Notes: generated by a model from the letters alone, not told the origin. A DNA stretch of 51,750 nucleotides from an uncultured Oscillospiraceae bacterium (GCA_947625815.1 CANQPU010000015.1:1-51750), one strand, 5' to 3'. Positions 24,163-32,431 are shown, counted from the stretch's first letter. A program made the numbers and translations.

Positions 24163-24468
24163 ATGGCGATTATACGTGTTCTACAATCATCGTATCCACT
24201 TGGATTTGAGCTTCTGCCCTCCGGGGACTTTACTGAGGTGCTTGTGCCGGGATCGATGTGCGACATCATCGACTACCATTTCCGGGAGTGTGTCAGGCGG
24301 GAGGTTCGGATGCGGTTGTGTAAGAACTACGGACGGTATTTCGCGGTGATGGGCGCGGGGACATGGAGTGCTGTGACCGGGTTTGCAGCCAGAAGGCCGG
24401 GCTGGGACGATTATGACGTAGGAAAAAAGCAGCTCCTCACTTCCACTTCGGAGGTGAGGAGCTTTTGA
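24163..24468 (+). CDS. Hypothetical protein, possibly 3'-truncated
   Basis: About 101 residues, family not recognised. The central segment (DIIDYHFRECVRREVRMRLCKNYGRYFAVMG...) looks protein-like, with basic and aromatic residues. No ribosome binding site precedes the ATG at 24163; a shorter start at 24258 (MCDIIDYH) has a weak GGGA. The reading frame runs through the terminator stem at 24431-24463 and stops in its T-run, so the last 14 residues are probably not native. This suggests that the 3' end was lost where the phosphate cargo was joined. It may equally be a non-gene. Confidence 0.4.
   Translation: MAIIRVLQSSYPLGFELLPSGDFTEVLVPGSMCDIIDYHFRECVRREVRMRLCKNYGRYFAVMGAGTWSAVTGFAARRPGWDDYDVGKKQLLTSTSEVRSF
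24431..24466 (+). terminator. Strong terminator before the phosphate module
   Basis: A 14-bp stem (24431-24444 with 24450-24463, one G-U), ACTTC loop, then T4; an A6 tract at the other side makes it usable in both directions. It insulates the pst promoter from the mob region. Confidence 0.88.
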
Positions 24469-24492
24469 TTTGAGCGGGGGCAGCGGGTGGAT

Positions 24493-24547
24493 TTTACAGG
24501 GGTTTTACAATATCGCGGTGACGGATTTGATGTGGGAGGGGTAGTAT
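24493..24547 (+). promoter_or_regulatory. Pho box and promoter of pstS
   Basis: TTTACA at 24493-24498 and again at 24504-24509, an 11-bp period as in Firmicute PhoP/PhoB boxes (TTAACA-type repeats). A plausible promoter follows: GTGACG at 24518-24523, 18-bp spacer, TAGTAT at 24542-24547. The poor -35 box fits dependence on an activator. Confidence 0.8.
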
Positions 24548-24582
24548 GGTGGCTGTAATCAGAAAAGAAAAGGAGAAAAAAC

Positions 24583-25392
24583 ATGAAAAAGAAAACGTTA
24601 TCTCTCGCGGTCACAGCTTTGTTGGCTTTGGGGCTCCTGGCCGGGTGCTCGGCCGGCGGGGGCGGGACGGTCAACACCGACGGGTCCACGTCCATGGCGG
24701 ACGTGATGGGGGCGCTGACGGAGGCGTTCCGGGAGAAGGAGCCGGACATCACCGTCAACTACTCCGGCACCGGATCGGGCTCCGGCATCAGCGGGGTGCT
24801 GGACGGGACCTGCGACATTGGGCTTTCCAGCCGTGAACTCAAGCAGGAAGAAGTGAACCAGGGCGCGGTGGCCCATGTTGTGGCGCTGGACGGCGTGGCT
24901 ATCGTGGTGAACCCCAAGAACACCGTGACTGAACTGACCACCGATCAGATCGCGGACATCTTCACCGGGAAAATCACGAACTGGACTGAGCTTGGCGGCG
25001 CCGACGCGCCTATCGCGGTCTACGGCCGCGAGGACGGCTCCGGCACCCGCACGGCCTTTGAGGAGATCGTAGGAGTGGAGGGCGCTTGCGTCTACACAAA
25101 CGAATACGGTTCCACCGGCGATGTCATCGGCAACGTGGCGGGGAACGAGAACGCCATCGGCTACGCCAGCCTCTCCGCCGTGAACTCCACCGTCACAGCC
25201 GTCAAGGTCAACGGCGTAGCCCCCAGCGAAGCCACGGTCAAGGACGGCACTTACACCATCCAGCGCCCCTTCGTCATGGTCACCAAGAAGGGCGTGGAGC
25301 TCTCCGAGGCCGCCCAGGCGTTCCTGGACTTTGCTACCAGCGCCGAGGCCGCTGAATACATAGCCGCCGCGGGCGCCGTCTATCCCAACTGA
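24583..25392 (+). CDS. pstS: Phosphate ABC transporter substrate-binding lipoprotein
   Basis: 269 residues. A lipoprotein signal peptide (MKKKTLSLAVTALLALGLLAGCS, lipidated Cys22) anchors it to the membrane face. The phosphate-binding motifs are present: DGSTSMADVM near the N-terminus, GTGSGSGISG, and GREDGSGTRTAFEE. It delivers phosphate to PstCA. AAGGAG precedes the ATG. A stem-loop after the stop separates it from pstC, as often seen where the binding protein is made in excess. Confidence 0.96.
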   Translation: MKKKTLSLAVTALLALGLLAGCSAGGGGTVNTDGSTSMADVMGALTEAFREKEPDITVNYSGTGSGSGISGVLDGTCDIGLSSRELKQEEVNQGAVAHVVALDGVAIVVNPKNTVTELTTDQIADIFTGKITNWTELGGADAPIAVYGREDGSGTRTAFEEIVGVEGACVYTNEYGSTGDVIGNVAGNENAIGYASLSAVNSTVTAVKVNGVAPSEATVKDGTYTIQRPFVMVTKKGVELSEAAQAFLDFATSAEAAEYIAAAGAVYPN

Positions 25393-25408
25393 GCTGTCCC
25401 TATTGACC

Positions 25409-25445
25409 GTGGCAGGGCGAGATCTTAACGGACTTGCCCTGCCAC
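25409..25445 (+). terminator. Intra-operon hairpin between pstS and pstC
   Basis: A perfect 10-bp stem (25409-25418 with 25436-25445) and a 17-nt loop, followed by AATTT. It probably attenuates read-through or protects the pstS mRNA 3' end rather than ending the operon. Confidence 0.6.
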
Positions 25446-25484
25446 AATTTACAAGAATGACTATCTACTTGAAAGGGTGATTTT

Positions 25485-26423
25485 ATGAAGGACGCCGCAA
25501 CCTACACTTCGCCTGTGCCTCGGGTGGTTTCCGTGCGACAGCCCCATAAGGTTAAAAAGCTTTCGGCAAAGGCCGTGGAGCGGACTATGCAGATCCTTTT
25601 TACCCTCTGCGGACTGGTGGCGGTGGGGTTCGTGCTGCTCATCAGCGTGTATCTCATCATCTCCGGGCTCCCGGCCATTCGGGAGATCGGGCTTGGGCGG
25701 TTCCTTTTTGGGAAGATCTGGGCGGCGGGGCAGAATCAATATGGCATTTTGCCGCTTATCCTCACGTCCATATACGGCACGGCGGGGGCCGTGGTCATCG
25801 GGGTGCCCATCGGGTTTTTCACGGCGGTATTTCTGGCCAAGGTCGCCCCAAAATGGCTTGCCGGTATCGTCCGGCCCGCTGTGAGCCTGTTGGCTGGTAT
25901 CCCCTCGGTGGTCTACGGTCTGGTGGGGATGTGCGTCCTGGTCCCGGCGCTGCGGAATTGGCTGGATCTGCCCGCCGGGGACAGTCTGCTCGCGGCTATC
26001 ATAGTCCTTGCCGTTATGATCCTCCCCAACATCATCTCCCTCTCCGAGACGGCGTTGGATGCGGTGCCGAAGGAGTACGAGGAGGCGTCCCTGGCCCTGG
26101 GGGCCACAAAGCTGGAGACCTATTTCCGGGTCTCCGCCCCGGCGGCCAGAAGCGGCATCGCGGCGGCGGTGGTGCTGGGCATCGGGCGGGCCATCGGGGA
26201 GGCTATGGCCATTATGATGGTGGCGGGGAACGTGGCCAATATGCCGGCTCTCACAAAATCCGTCCGTTTCCTCACCACGGGCATCTCCATTGAGCTCAAC
26301 TACTCCCAGGACGGGAGCTTACAGCGGCAGGCGCTCTTCTCCATCGGGCTTGTGCTGTTCCTCTTTATCATGCTCATCAACGCCTTTTTGAACCTCGTCT
26401 TGAAGCGGGAGAAGGAGGACTGA
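25485..26423 (+). CDS. pstC: Phosphate ABC transporter permease PstC
   Basis: 312 residues and six membrane helices. The coupling-helix (EAA-like) motif is DAVPKEYEEASLALGATKLE, with further family motifs GIPSVVYGLVGMCVLVP and GIGRAIGEAMAIMMVAGN. It pairs with PstA to form the membrane channel. AAAGGGTG precedes the ATG. It ends one base before the pstA start. Confidence 0.96.
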   Translation: MKDAATYTSPVPRVVSVRQPHKVKKLSAKAVERTMQILFTLCGLVAVGFVLLISVYLIISGLPAIREIGLGRFLFGKIWAAGQNQYGILPLILTSIYGTAGAVVIGVPIGFFTAVFLAKVAPKWLAGIVRPAVSLLAGIPSVVYGLVGMCVLVPALRNWLDLPAGDSLLAAIIVLAVMILPNIISLSETALDAVPKEYEEASLALGATKLETYFRVSAPAARSGIAAAVVLGIGRAIGEAMAIMMVAGNVANMPALTKSVRFLTTGISIELNYSQDGSLQRQALFSIGLVLFLFIMLINAFLNLVLKREKED

Positions 26424-26424
26424 C

Positions 26425-27264
26425 ATGCGCAGAAAAATGTACGACATCGGGGCACGGACGCTCCTCTACGGCTGCTCGGCCCTCACGGTGGGACTGCTGG
26501 TCTTCCTCATCGGCTACATCCTGATCCGGGGTCTGGGCGGCACCAGTTGGCGCTTTCTCACCACCTCGGAGAGCGTCTTGCGGGGGACCATAGGCATAGC
26601 GCCGGCCATCAAGAACACGCTGTTTGTGGTCGTCGTCTCCCTGCTGATCGCCCTTCCTTTGGGCGTGGGCGCGGCGATCTATCTGACGGAGTACGCCGGA
26701 AATAAGAAGCTCGTGGCGGTCATCGAGTTTGCCTCCGAAGCATTAGCGGGCATTCCCTCCATCATCTACGCCCTGGTGGGCGTCATCCTCTTCTGCACGG
26801 CCCTCAAACTGCAAAAGACTCTGCTGGCCGGGTCCCTGACCATGGTCATGATGATTTTGCCCACTATCATAAGGTCGACCCAGGAGAGCCTTAAGACCGT
26901 GCCCCAATCCTACCGGGAGGGGGCGCTGGGCCTTGGCGCCGGCAAGTGGCGCATGATCCGCACGGTGGTCCTGCCGAGCTCTGTGGACGGCATTGTCACC
27001 GGGTGTATTTTAGCCGTGGGGCGAGTGGTGGGGGAGAGCGCCGTTTTGATGTACACCGCCGGCATGAGCATGGCGATGCAGGATTTCTCTCTTGACCGTA
27101 TGGCGCGGGCGTCGGGCTCCACGCTGACCGTGGCGCTCTACCATTACGCCAAGGAGAACGCCGATTTCGGCACGGCCTTCTCCATCGCCACGATCCTTCT
27201 GGCGCTGACGGTGATCATCAATCTTGCGGCCAGCACGCTGGGCAAAAAGCTGAAAAGGAGCTGA
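26425..27264 (+). CDS. pstA: Phosphate ABC transporter permease PstA
   Basis: 279 residues and six membrane helices. The family motifs are [15 protein letters not shown] and the coupling-helix block [20 protein letters not shown], followed by [15 protein letters not shown]. It is the second half of the PstCA pore. GGAGGAC precedes the ATG; pstC and pstA are nearly contiguous. Confidence 0.96.
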   Translation: MRRKMYDIGARTLLYGCSALTVGLLVFLIGYILIRGLGGTSWRFLTTSESVLRGTIGIAPAIKNTLFVVVVSLLIALPLGVGAAIYLTEYAGNKKLVAVIEFASEALAGIPSIIYALVGVILFCTALKLQKTLLAGSLTMVMMILPTIIRSTQESLKTVPQSYREGALGLGAGKWRMIRTVVLPSSVDGIVTGCILAVGRVVGESAVLMYTAGMSMAMQDFSLDRMARASGSTLTVALYHYAKENADFGTAFSIATILLALTVIINLAASTLGKKLKRS

Positions 27265-27266
27265 CT

Positions 27267-28025
27267 ATGGCTGACACGATCATTTCCGCGAAGGGTCTCG
27301 ACTTCTACTACGGCGAGACCCACGCGCTGAAAAACATCTCCCTGGACATCCCGGAGAAACGCATCACCGCCCTCATCGGCCCCTCCGGGTGCGGAAAGTC
27401 CACGTTTCTGCGGACCATCAACCGCATGAACGACCTTATCGAGGGCGTAAAGGTGACGGGCTCGCTTACCTATCGCGGGGAGGAAATCTACGCCCCAGGC
27501 CGGGACGTGACGGAGCTTCGGCGCAACATCGGCATGGTCTTTCAGAAGCCCAATCCCTTCCCCATGTCCATCTATGACAACGTGGCCTACGGTCCAAGAA
27601 CTCACGGCACCAGGAGCCGTGCCAAATTGGATGAGATCGTGGAGGAATCCCTCCGCGCCGCCGCCATCTGGGACGAGGTGAAGGACAGACTCAAAAAGTC
27701 CGCCCTGGGTCTCTCCGGCGGGCAGCAGCAGAGACTGTGCATCGCCCGCGCTCTCGCCGTGAAGCCGGATGTACTCCTGATGGACGAGTCCACCTCGGCC
27801 CTTGATCCCATCTCCACCTCGAAGATTGAGGAGCTGGTCATGGAGCTCAAGGCTGACTACACCATCGTCATGGTCACCCACAACATGCAGCAGGCGGTGC
27901 GCGTCTCGGACAGAACGGCTTTTTTCCTTCTGGGGGAGCTCATTGAATTTGGAAAGACGGAGAAAATATTCTCCACGCCCACGGACAAGCGCACCGAGGA
28001 CTATATCACGGGGAGGTTTGGATAA
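27267..28025 (+). CDS. pstB: Phosphate ABC transporter ATPase
   Basis: 252 residues. Walker [10 protein letters not shown]-loop [16 protein letters not shown], signature LSGGQQQR, Walker [13 protein letters not shown] and H-loop MVTHNMQQ. It powers PstCA and, with PhoU, signals phosphate status to PhoR. The Walker B has DEST where DEPT/DEPC is usual; the catalytic Glu remains. AAAGGAG precedes the ATG. Its stop overlaps the phoU start (TAATG). Confidence 0.96.
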   Translation: MADTIISAKGLDFYYGETHALKNISLDIPEKRITALIGPSGCGKSTFLRTINRMNDLIEGVKVTGSLTYRGEEIYAPGRDVTELRRNIGMVFQKPNPFPMSIYDNVAYGPRTHGTRSRAKLDEIVEESLRAAAIWDEVKDRLKKSALGLSGGQQQRLCIARALAVKPDVLLMDESTSALDPISTSKIEELVMELKADYTIVMVTHNMQQAVRVSDRTAFFLLGELIEFGKTEKIFSTPTDKRTEDYITGRFG

Positions 28026-28669
28026 TGAGAAGCCGGTTTGACGAGCAGCTGAATACGCTCCATGGGGATCTGATCTCCATGGGCGCCCTTTGCGAGAGCG
28101 CCATCGCCCTCTCCGCAAAGGCGCTGGAGGAGGCGGACGCGGAAAAGGCCCAGGGGGTCTTTGACTTTGTTGAAAAAATCGACCGGGCCGAGCGGGACAT
28201 TGAGAACCTCTGCATCAAGCTCCTCTTGCAACAGCAGCCGGTTGCCACGGACCTGCGGGTCATCTCCTCGGCACTCAAGATGGTTACGGACATGGAGCGC
28301 ATCGGGGACAACTCCGGAGACATCGCGGAGATCGTCTCCATGGGACATATCACCGCGGGGCAAAACGGCCTCAACATCCACGATATGGCCCTGGCCACCA
28401 TCAAAATGGTGACGGACAGCATCGACGCCTTTGTGAAAAGCGACAGGGAACTGGCGCGGGCCGTCATCGACTATGACGACGTGGTGGACGGGCACTTTAA
28501 CCGCATCAAAAGCGCCCTCATCGGTACGCTTCGCGGGCCGGAGGCGGACGGGGAGGCGGCGCTTGATTTGCTGATGGTGGCAAAGTATTTGGAACGCATG
28601 GGCGACCACGCCGTGAATATCGCGAAATGGGTGCTTTACGCCGTCACGGGAGAGAAGGAGCCGGAATAG
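28025..28669 (+). CDS. phoU: Phosphate signalling protein PhoU
   Basis: 214 residues. Two repeated three-helix PhoU domains with metal-binding E/D motifs, such as VEKIDRAERDIENLC and MERIGDNSGDIAEI in the first half and YLERMGDHAVNIAKW in the second. It links PstB activity to the histidine kinase PhoR so that phosphate plenty silences the regulon. Start overlaps pstB. Confidence 0.95.
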   Translation: MRSRFDEQLNTLHGDLISMGALCESAIALSAKALEEADAEKAQGVFDFVEKIDRAERDIENLCIKLLLQQQPVATDLRVISSALKMVTDMERIGDNSGDIAEIVSMGHITAGQNGLNIHDMALATIKMVTDSIDAFVKSDRELARAVIDYDDVVDGHFNRIKSALIGTLRGPEADGEAALDLLMVAKYLERMGDHAVNIAKWVLYAVTGEKEPE

Positions 28670-28675
28670 GTAGAC

Positions 28676-28730
28676 TTTACAAACATTTTACAACGGCTTG
28701 ATTTTGAATTTTACCTTGATGTTTTATAAT
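28676..28730 (+). promoter_or_regulatory. Pho box and promoter of phoB-phoR
   Basis: TTTACA at 28676-28681 and 28687-28692 (11-bp period), with weaker continuations TTGATT at 28698 and TTTACC at 28710, then a perfect TATAAT at 28725-28730. This predicts autoregulation of phoBR by the PhoB it encodes. Confidence 0.8.
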
Positions 28731-28753
28731 GGTCGGTAAGGGAGGTGTTTTCG

Positions 28754-29428
28754 GTGATCTACTGCGTGGAGGACGATACCGGTATCCGGGAGCTGATGGT
28801 CTACGCGCTGAACGCGGCGGGGCTGGAGGCGCGGGGCTTTCCCGACGGGGTATCCTTTTGGGAGGCCATTCATGGACAAAAGCCGGACCTTGTGCTACTG
28901 GACATCATGCTCCCCGGCGAGGACGGTATCGAGATTTTAAAGCGCCTCCGGTCGAATACCGCCACCTCGGAGATACCCGTCATCATGGCCACGGCCAAGG
29001 GGACGGAGTTTGACAAGGTGCTGGGTCTCGATTTGGGGGCTGACGACTACCTCGCCAAGCCCTTCGGTATGATGGAGATGGTGTCCCGCGTAAAGGCGGT
29101 GCTCCGCAGGATCGGGACGAGGGAGGACAAGGACGTGCTCCAATCCGGCGGCCTCACCGTGAATGTGCGGGAACACACCGTCACCGTGGACGGCAAGCGA
29201 ATCGAGCTTACCCTTAAAGAATTTGATCTTTTAAAGGCCCTGATGGTCTCCCCCGGCACGGTGTTCACCCGCGAGCAGCTCCTTGATACCGTCTGGGGCG
29301 CGGCTTACGAGGGTGAGACCCGGACCGTGGACGTCCATGTGGGGACGCTGCGCTCCAAGCTGGGCGCATGCGGGGAGATGCTGGCCACCGTCCGGGGCGT
29401 GGGGTACAGATGGGAGGCAAAACCGTGA
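28754..29428 (+). CDS. phoB: Phosphate response regulator, PhoB/PhoP type
   Basis: 224 residues. A receiver domain with the acidic pocket VEDD, phospho-acceptor Asp50 (LLLDIMLPGEDG), and Lys in AKPFGMMEM; then an OmpR-type winged-helix domain (LTLKEFDLLKALM...TVDVHVGTLRSKLG). I choose GTG at 28754, because GGAGG at 28741-28745 lies 8 bp upstream; the GTG at 28745 overlaps that site. Position next to phoU, phoR and Pho boxes makes PhoB/PhoP the best assignment. Confidence 0.93.
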   Translation: MIYCVEDDTGIRELMVYALNAAGLEARGFPDGVSFWEAIHGQKPDLVLLDIMLPGEDGIEILKRLRSNTATSEIPVIMATAKGTEFDKVLGLDLGADDYLAKPFGMMEMVSRVKAVLRRIGTREDKDVLQSGGLTVNVREHTVTVDGKRIELTLKEFDLLKALMVSPGTVFTREQLLDTVWGAAYEGETRTVDVHVGTLRSKLGACGEMLATVRGVGYRWEAKP

Positions 29429-31086
29429 CAAAGCGCATTTTTCGCGCCATCAGTCTTGCCGCCGTGGGGGTGTTCCTGGCCTCGGCGGTGCTTTTTCTGT
29501 GGGTGCTCTACGACTATTTCTCCGCGGTGCAGGCCGATCAGCTTCGCGCGGAGACGGAGCTTGCCGCCCACGCCGTGTCCCAAGAGGGCATGGGCTATTT
29601 TGAGGGCCTTGACACCGAGCGTTTTCGTGTGACTTGGGTAGGCAAAAACGGCGAAGTCTTATTTGACAGCGACGCCGACGCCGGAGAGATGGAAAACCAT
29701 CTGGAGCGGGAGGAAATTCGTGAGGCTCTGGAAAGCGGCGCGGGCGAGAGTTCCCGGTATTCCGCCACTCTCACGGAGCGGGCCTTCTACCGGGCCCAGC
29801 GGCTCCCGGACGGCACGGTTTTGCGGCTGTCGGTGTCTCAAAACTCCATTTTGACCCTCATCATGGGGATGTTGGAACCAATGATCGTCATTGTCATCGT
29901 CGCCCTCGCCCTGTCGCTCTTTCTGGCGTCGCGCTTATCCCGGCAAATTGTGAAGCCCTTAAACGCGCTCAACTTGGACGAGCCGCTGAAAAACGAGGGC
30001 TTTGATGAGCTGGCGCCCCTCTTTCACCGCATCGACACCCAGCAGCGGGAAATCGCCCTGCAAAGCGAAAAGCTCCTTCAAAAGCAGAAGGAGCTGGAGG
30101 TCATCACGGAGAATATGGCGGAGGGGATGATTCTGCTCACCTCCCGCGGCGTGGTTCTGTCCATCAACCGGGCGGCGCGGGAGATTTTCGACGCCGGCAA
30201 ATCCTGCCTTGGCCGGGACGTTCTCTCGGTGAACCGGGGCCCGGAGCTGTCCGAGCTTGTGCGTGACGCACTGGATGGCCGCCACGGGGAGCGGTCCATA
30301 GAGTTCAAAGGCCGGAAATACGAGCTTTTGGCAAGCCCGGTGCTGTCGGAGAATAAGGTCTCCGGCGCGGTGGTGCTGGTGATTGACGTGACAGAGCGGC
30401 ATGAGCGGGAGACCCTCCGCCGGGAGTTCTCCGCCAACGTGTCCCACGAGTTGAAAACGCCCCTCCACACCATCGCCGGGAGCGCGGAGCTTTTGATGAA
30501 CTGCATGGTCCGGGACGCCGACCGGCAGGAGTTTTACGCCCGCATCTACAACGAGGCCCAGCGGATGACGCGATTGGTTGAGGACATCATCCGTCTCTCC
30601 CACTTGGACGAGGGCGCGGCGGACATGAAGCGCGAACCCTGCGACCTCTACGCCATCGCCGGGGAGGCCGTCAAAGCCCTCAGCGCTGAGGCGGAAAAGG
30701 CCAACGTCAGCGTCACTCTCACTGGCGAGAGCGCGGAGATCACCGGCATTCCCCAGCTTTTGGCCTCCATCGTTTACAACCTCACGGACAACGCCATCAA
30801 ATATAACCGCCCCGGCGGCAGCGTCGCTGTTTCCGTAAAGAACGAAGCGGACAAAATTACCCTCACCGTCTCCGACACCGGCATCGGCATTCCCCCGGAG
30901 CACCAGCCCCGCGTCTTCGAGCGCTTCTACCGCGTCGACAAAAGCCGCTCCAAAGCCCGCGGCGGCACCGGCCTCGGCCTCTCCATCGTCAAGCACGCCG
31001 CCCAGCTCCACTCTGCGAGCATCGACCTAAAAAGCTCCCCCTCCGGCACCACCGTAACCGTGACCTTCCCCAAGCCAAAGGGATGA
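29425..31086 (+). CDS. phoR: Phosphate sensor histidine kinase PhoR
   Basis: 553 residues. First membrane helix (about 7-29), extracytoplasmic loop, second helix (about 145-170), a short HAMP-like linker, a PAS domain (about 225-320), the HisKA box SANVSHELKTPLHTIAG with His341, and the HATPase domain with N-box NLTDNAIKYNRPGG, DTGIGIPPEHQ and GGTGLGLSIVKH. The GTG at 29425 overlaps the phoB stop (GTGA), with GGGAGG 7 bp upstream. It ends 5-9 bp before a motif shared with the xis leader, marking the right limit of the phosphate cassette. Confidence 0.94.
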   Translation: MTKRIFRAISLAAVGVFLASAVLFLWVLYDYFSAVQADQLRAETELAAHAVSQEGMGYFEGLDTERFRVTWVGKNGEVLFDSDADAGEMENHLEREEIREALESGAGESSRYSATLTERAFYRAQRLPDGTVLRLSVSQNSILTLIMGMLEPMIVIVIVALALSLFLASRLSRQIVKPLNALNLDEPLKNEGFDELAPLFHRIDTQQREIALQSEKLLQKQKELEVITENMAEGMILLTSRGVVLSINRAAREIFDAGKSCLGRDVLSVNRGPELSELVRDALDGRHGERSIEFKGRKYELLASPVLSENKVSGAVVLVIDVTERHERETLRREFSANVSHELKTPLHTIAGSAELLMNCMVRDADRQEFYARIYNEAQRMTRLVEDIIRLSHLDEGAADMKREPCDLYAIAGEAVKALSAEAEKANVSVTLTGESAEITGIPQLLASIVYNLTDNAIKYNRPGGSVAVSVKNEADKITLTVSDTGIGIPPEHQPRVFERFYRVDKSRSKARGGTGLGLSIVKHAAQLHSASIDLKSSPSGTTVTVTFPKPKG

Positions 31087-31144
31087 ACGGCGAAGGGGCT
31101 TTATATTTGTTGCTCTACGTCTTGTTAATACTATTCCCCTCCCC

Positions 31145-31170
31145 AAAATTGCAGGGGGTCCCCCGCAATT
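31145..31170 (-). terminator. Terminator between phoR and DUF6809 gene
   Basis: AATTGC-A-GGGG (31147-31157) pairs with CCCC-GCAATT (31161-31170). On the minus strand it is followed by TTTT. The stop codon of the minus-strand gene falls inside the stem. It may also stop phoR transcripts. Confidence 0.65.
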
Positions 31171-31444
31171 ATTGAGGGCCTCCTGTGAGGATTTCGGCCA
31201 TCAATTTCGCCCCAAGCGTAAAGGCTTCGCGGAAGCGTTTTTCCTCGATGAGGCAAGTGACCTCGAGACGGTCATTCTGGATGGCTTGAAGCAATTCCTT
31301 CTCCTGCTCGTCGAGGCTCGCTTCAAGCTTGTCCTCGTTCTCATGTACCCGTTTCATAATAACCGCCGCTTCCGCCGTGAGCCCGCCCATTTGCTCGACC
31401 GGACGGATATTGCCATAATAAAGTTCATTGATGATGCTGACCAT
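31169..31444 (-). CDS. DUF6809-like small protein
   Basis: 91 residues. It starts IINELYYGNIRPVEQMGGLT and ends FREAFTLGAKLMAEILTG; this LYYG...P...GxxLGA pattern is that of the DUF6809 proteins, frequent in clostridial mobile elements and of unknown function. A central acidic helix (ENEDKLEASLDEQEKELLQA) is likely. The ATG at 31444 has GGGGG 8 bp upstream; the ATG at 31450 is too close to that site. It is the last gene before the right arm sites and attR. Confidence 0.75.
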   Translation of the reverse strand: MVSIINELYYGNIRPVEQMGGLTAEAAVIMKRVHENEDKLEASLDEQEKELLQAIQNDRLEVTCLIEEKRFREAFTLGAKLMAEILTGGPQ

Positions 31445-31545
31445 TGTCATTTCCCCCTTTGGCAACACACAATACCGCAGAGAGAATGGAAAGTCGAGAA
31501 GAAGTTGTTCGGCAGAAGGGAGAAAAGCACTTGTGCGAGCACTAT

Positions 31546-31576
31546 GAATTTGTGTCACCAGTGGTGACACAAATTC
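31546..31576. promoter_or_regulatory. Perfect 31-bp inverted repeat
   Basis: 14-bp arms (31546-31559 with 31563-31576) around AGT, about 100 bp upstream of the DUF6809 start and 32 bp from the right arm-type sites. It could be an operator, an accessory site for excision, or part of an oriT. No T-run. Confidence 0.55.
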
Positions 31577-31607
31577 GGATTCTGAATAGCTGCCAACGGC
31601 GATGGCC

Positions 31608-31629
31608 TGACCCACACTTTGACCCACAC
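31608..31629. promoter_or_regulatory. Candidate integrase arm-type sites, right end
   Basis: TGACCCACAC at 31608-31617 and 31620-31629 (12-bp period), inverted relative to the first pair at the left end. They lie about 115-135 bp inside attR. Confidence 0.6.
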
Positions 31630-31741
31630 GGGAAAATCACCGGGTGGAAACAGTGAACTTAACAGCACTCTTGCTCCCGTATTTTTGGACCGGAAAGGGC
31701 CAAAAATCGTTGCGGCGCAAGGGATTTAAGGCTCCGAACCA

Positions 31742-31787
31742 CTTGGTAAGGATGAGGTCCCCAGTTCGAATCTGGGTAGCAGCTCCA
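31742..31787 (+). repeat. attR core / left att of the second element
   Basis: A 46-bp exact copy of the tRNA-Thr 3' half (19197-19242), without the tRNA 5' half. To its right, the terminator, arm repeats and integrase 3' sequence repeat those at the left end, so this site is shared by two tandem elements. Confidence 0.92.
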
Positions 31788-31823
31788 AAAAATCCCCGAA
31801 ATCGCAAGATTTCGGGGATTTTT
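31788..31823 (+). terminator. Copy of the tRNA-Thr terminator
   Basis: A 16-bp perfect stem with GCAA loop and T5, differing from 19243-19278 by one loop base. A new integration at this site would again place it behind the tRNA. Confidence 0.85.
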
Positions 31824-31907
31824 GTTATGTTTTTGCGCGAAAAGATGTGGGTCAAATAGTGGGTCAACCGGCTGACCCACACACTGACCCACTACGGAAC
31901 AGGACGC

Positions 31908-31940
31908 AAAAGCACCGGGCAGGACGCGCCCGGTGCTTTT
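31908..31940 (-). terminator. Copy of the integrase terminator
   Basis: A 13-bp stem (31908-31920 with 31928-31940), nearly identical to 19363-19395. Confidence 0.8.
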
Positions 31941-31951
31941 GGTGTATAGTC

Positions 31952-32371
31952 TCACATTATCTGCTCCATGAAGCTCCCCATCGTCTCGGCGGCCTTGTCC
32001 TGCATCTGGCGGGTGGCGTGGGTGTAGGTGTTCAGGGTGAAGCCGGCGGAGTAGTGACCGAGGGCGTTGGATAAAGTCTTTACATCCACTCCGTTTTTCA
32101 GAGACAAGGTCGCGAAGGTATGTCGGAAGGAATCCGGGTCAAACATCGTGCCGGTCTTGGGCGACGGGAACATATACTTGTTGTCCGGGTGCTTGGCGTG
32201 TTCCTCTTTGAGAAGGTCCACAGCGGTTTGGGGAATGGAGACTTGGCGGATGGATGTCTCGGTTTTTGGCTCGGTAAGGGCGAGTGTGCCGTCGGGGTTA
32301 CGGTTATACTGTTTGGTGACGGAGATGGTCTTATTTGCCTTGTCAAGGTCGGACCGCAGCGGGGCGGCCAA
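31952..32371 (-). pseudogene. Integrase pseudogene (C-terminal fragment with internal deletion)
   Basis: Closely matches residues 226-383 of the integrase at 19410-20561, from RSDLDKANKTISVTKQ to AETMGSFMEQIM. The first 225 residues, including the DNA-binding domains and the first catalytic Arg, are missing. About 21-22 residues are also deleted just before RHTFAT, removing the catalytic His of the HxxR motif. The tyrosine (TYTHAT) and LGH motifs remain. The frame is still open, so the decay is by deletion. It cannot be an active recombinase. Confidence 0.92.
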
Positions 32372-32398
32372 TGAAAGGGCCGTAGTTATCCAACGCGC

Positions 32399-32431
32399 AA
32401 AGAGAGGTCCTCACATGGGGGACCTCTCTTT
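32399..32431 (-). terminator. Hairpin between integrase remnant and beta-propeller gene
   Basis: A 12-bp stem (32399-32410 with 32420-32431), 9-nt loop. On plus it is followed by T; on minus only a short T-run follows. It lies 20 bp past the beta-propeller stop at 32451. Confidence 0.65.

Larger units (their letters stand above)
31445..31951. other. Right end of element and junction with second element
   Basis: No gene. It contains the 31-bp palindrome, the right arm sites, attR (31742-31787), the copied tRNA terminator (31788-31823), a second set of arm-type repeats (about 31849-31893) and the copied integrase terminator (31908-31940). Confidence 0.8.

Noticed and set aside
24471-31086. Reading the pst-pho genes as ordinary chromosome with the mobile element ending near 24470
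   Set aside because: No att copy lies near 24470; the matching att core and arm-type sites are at 31608-31787, and an element-type gene and leader motif follow phoR.
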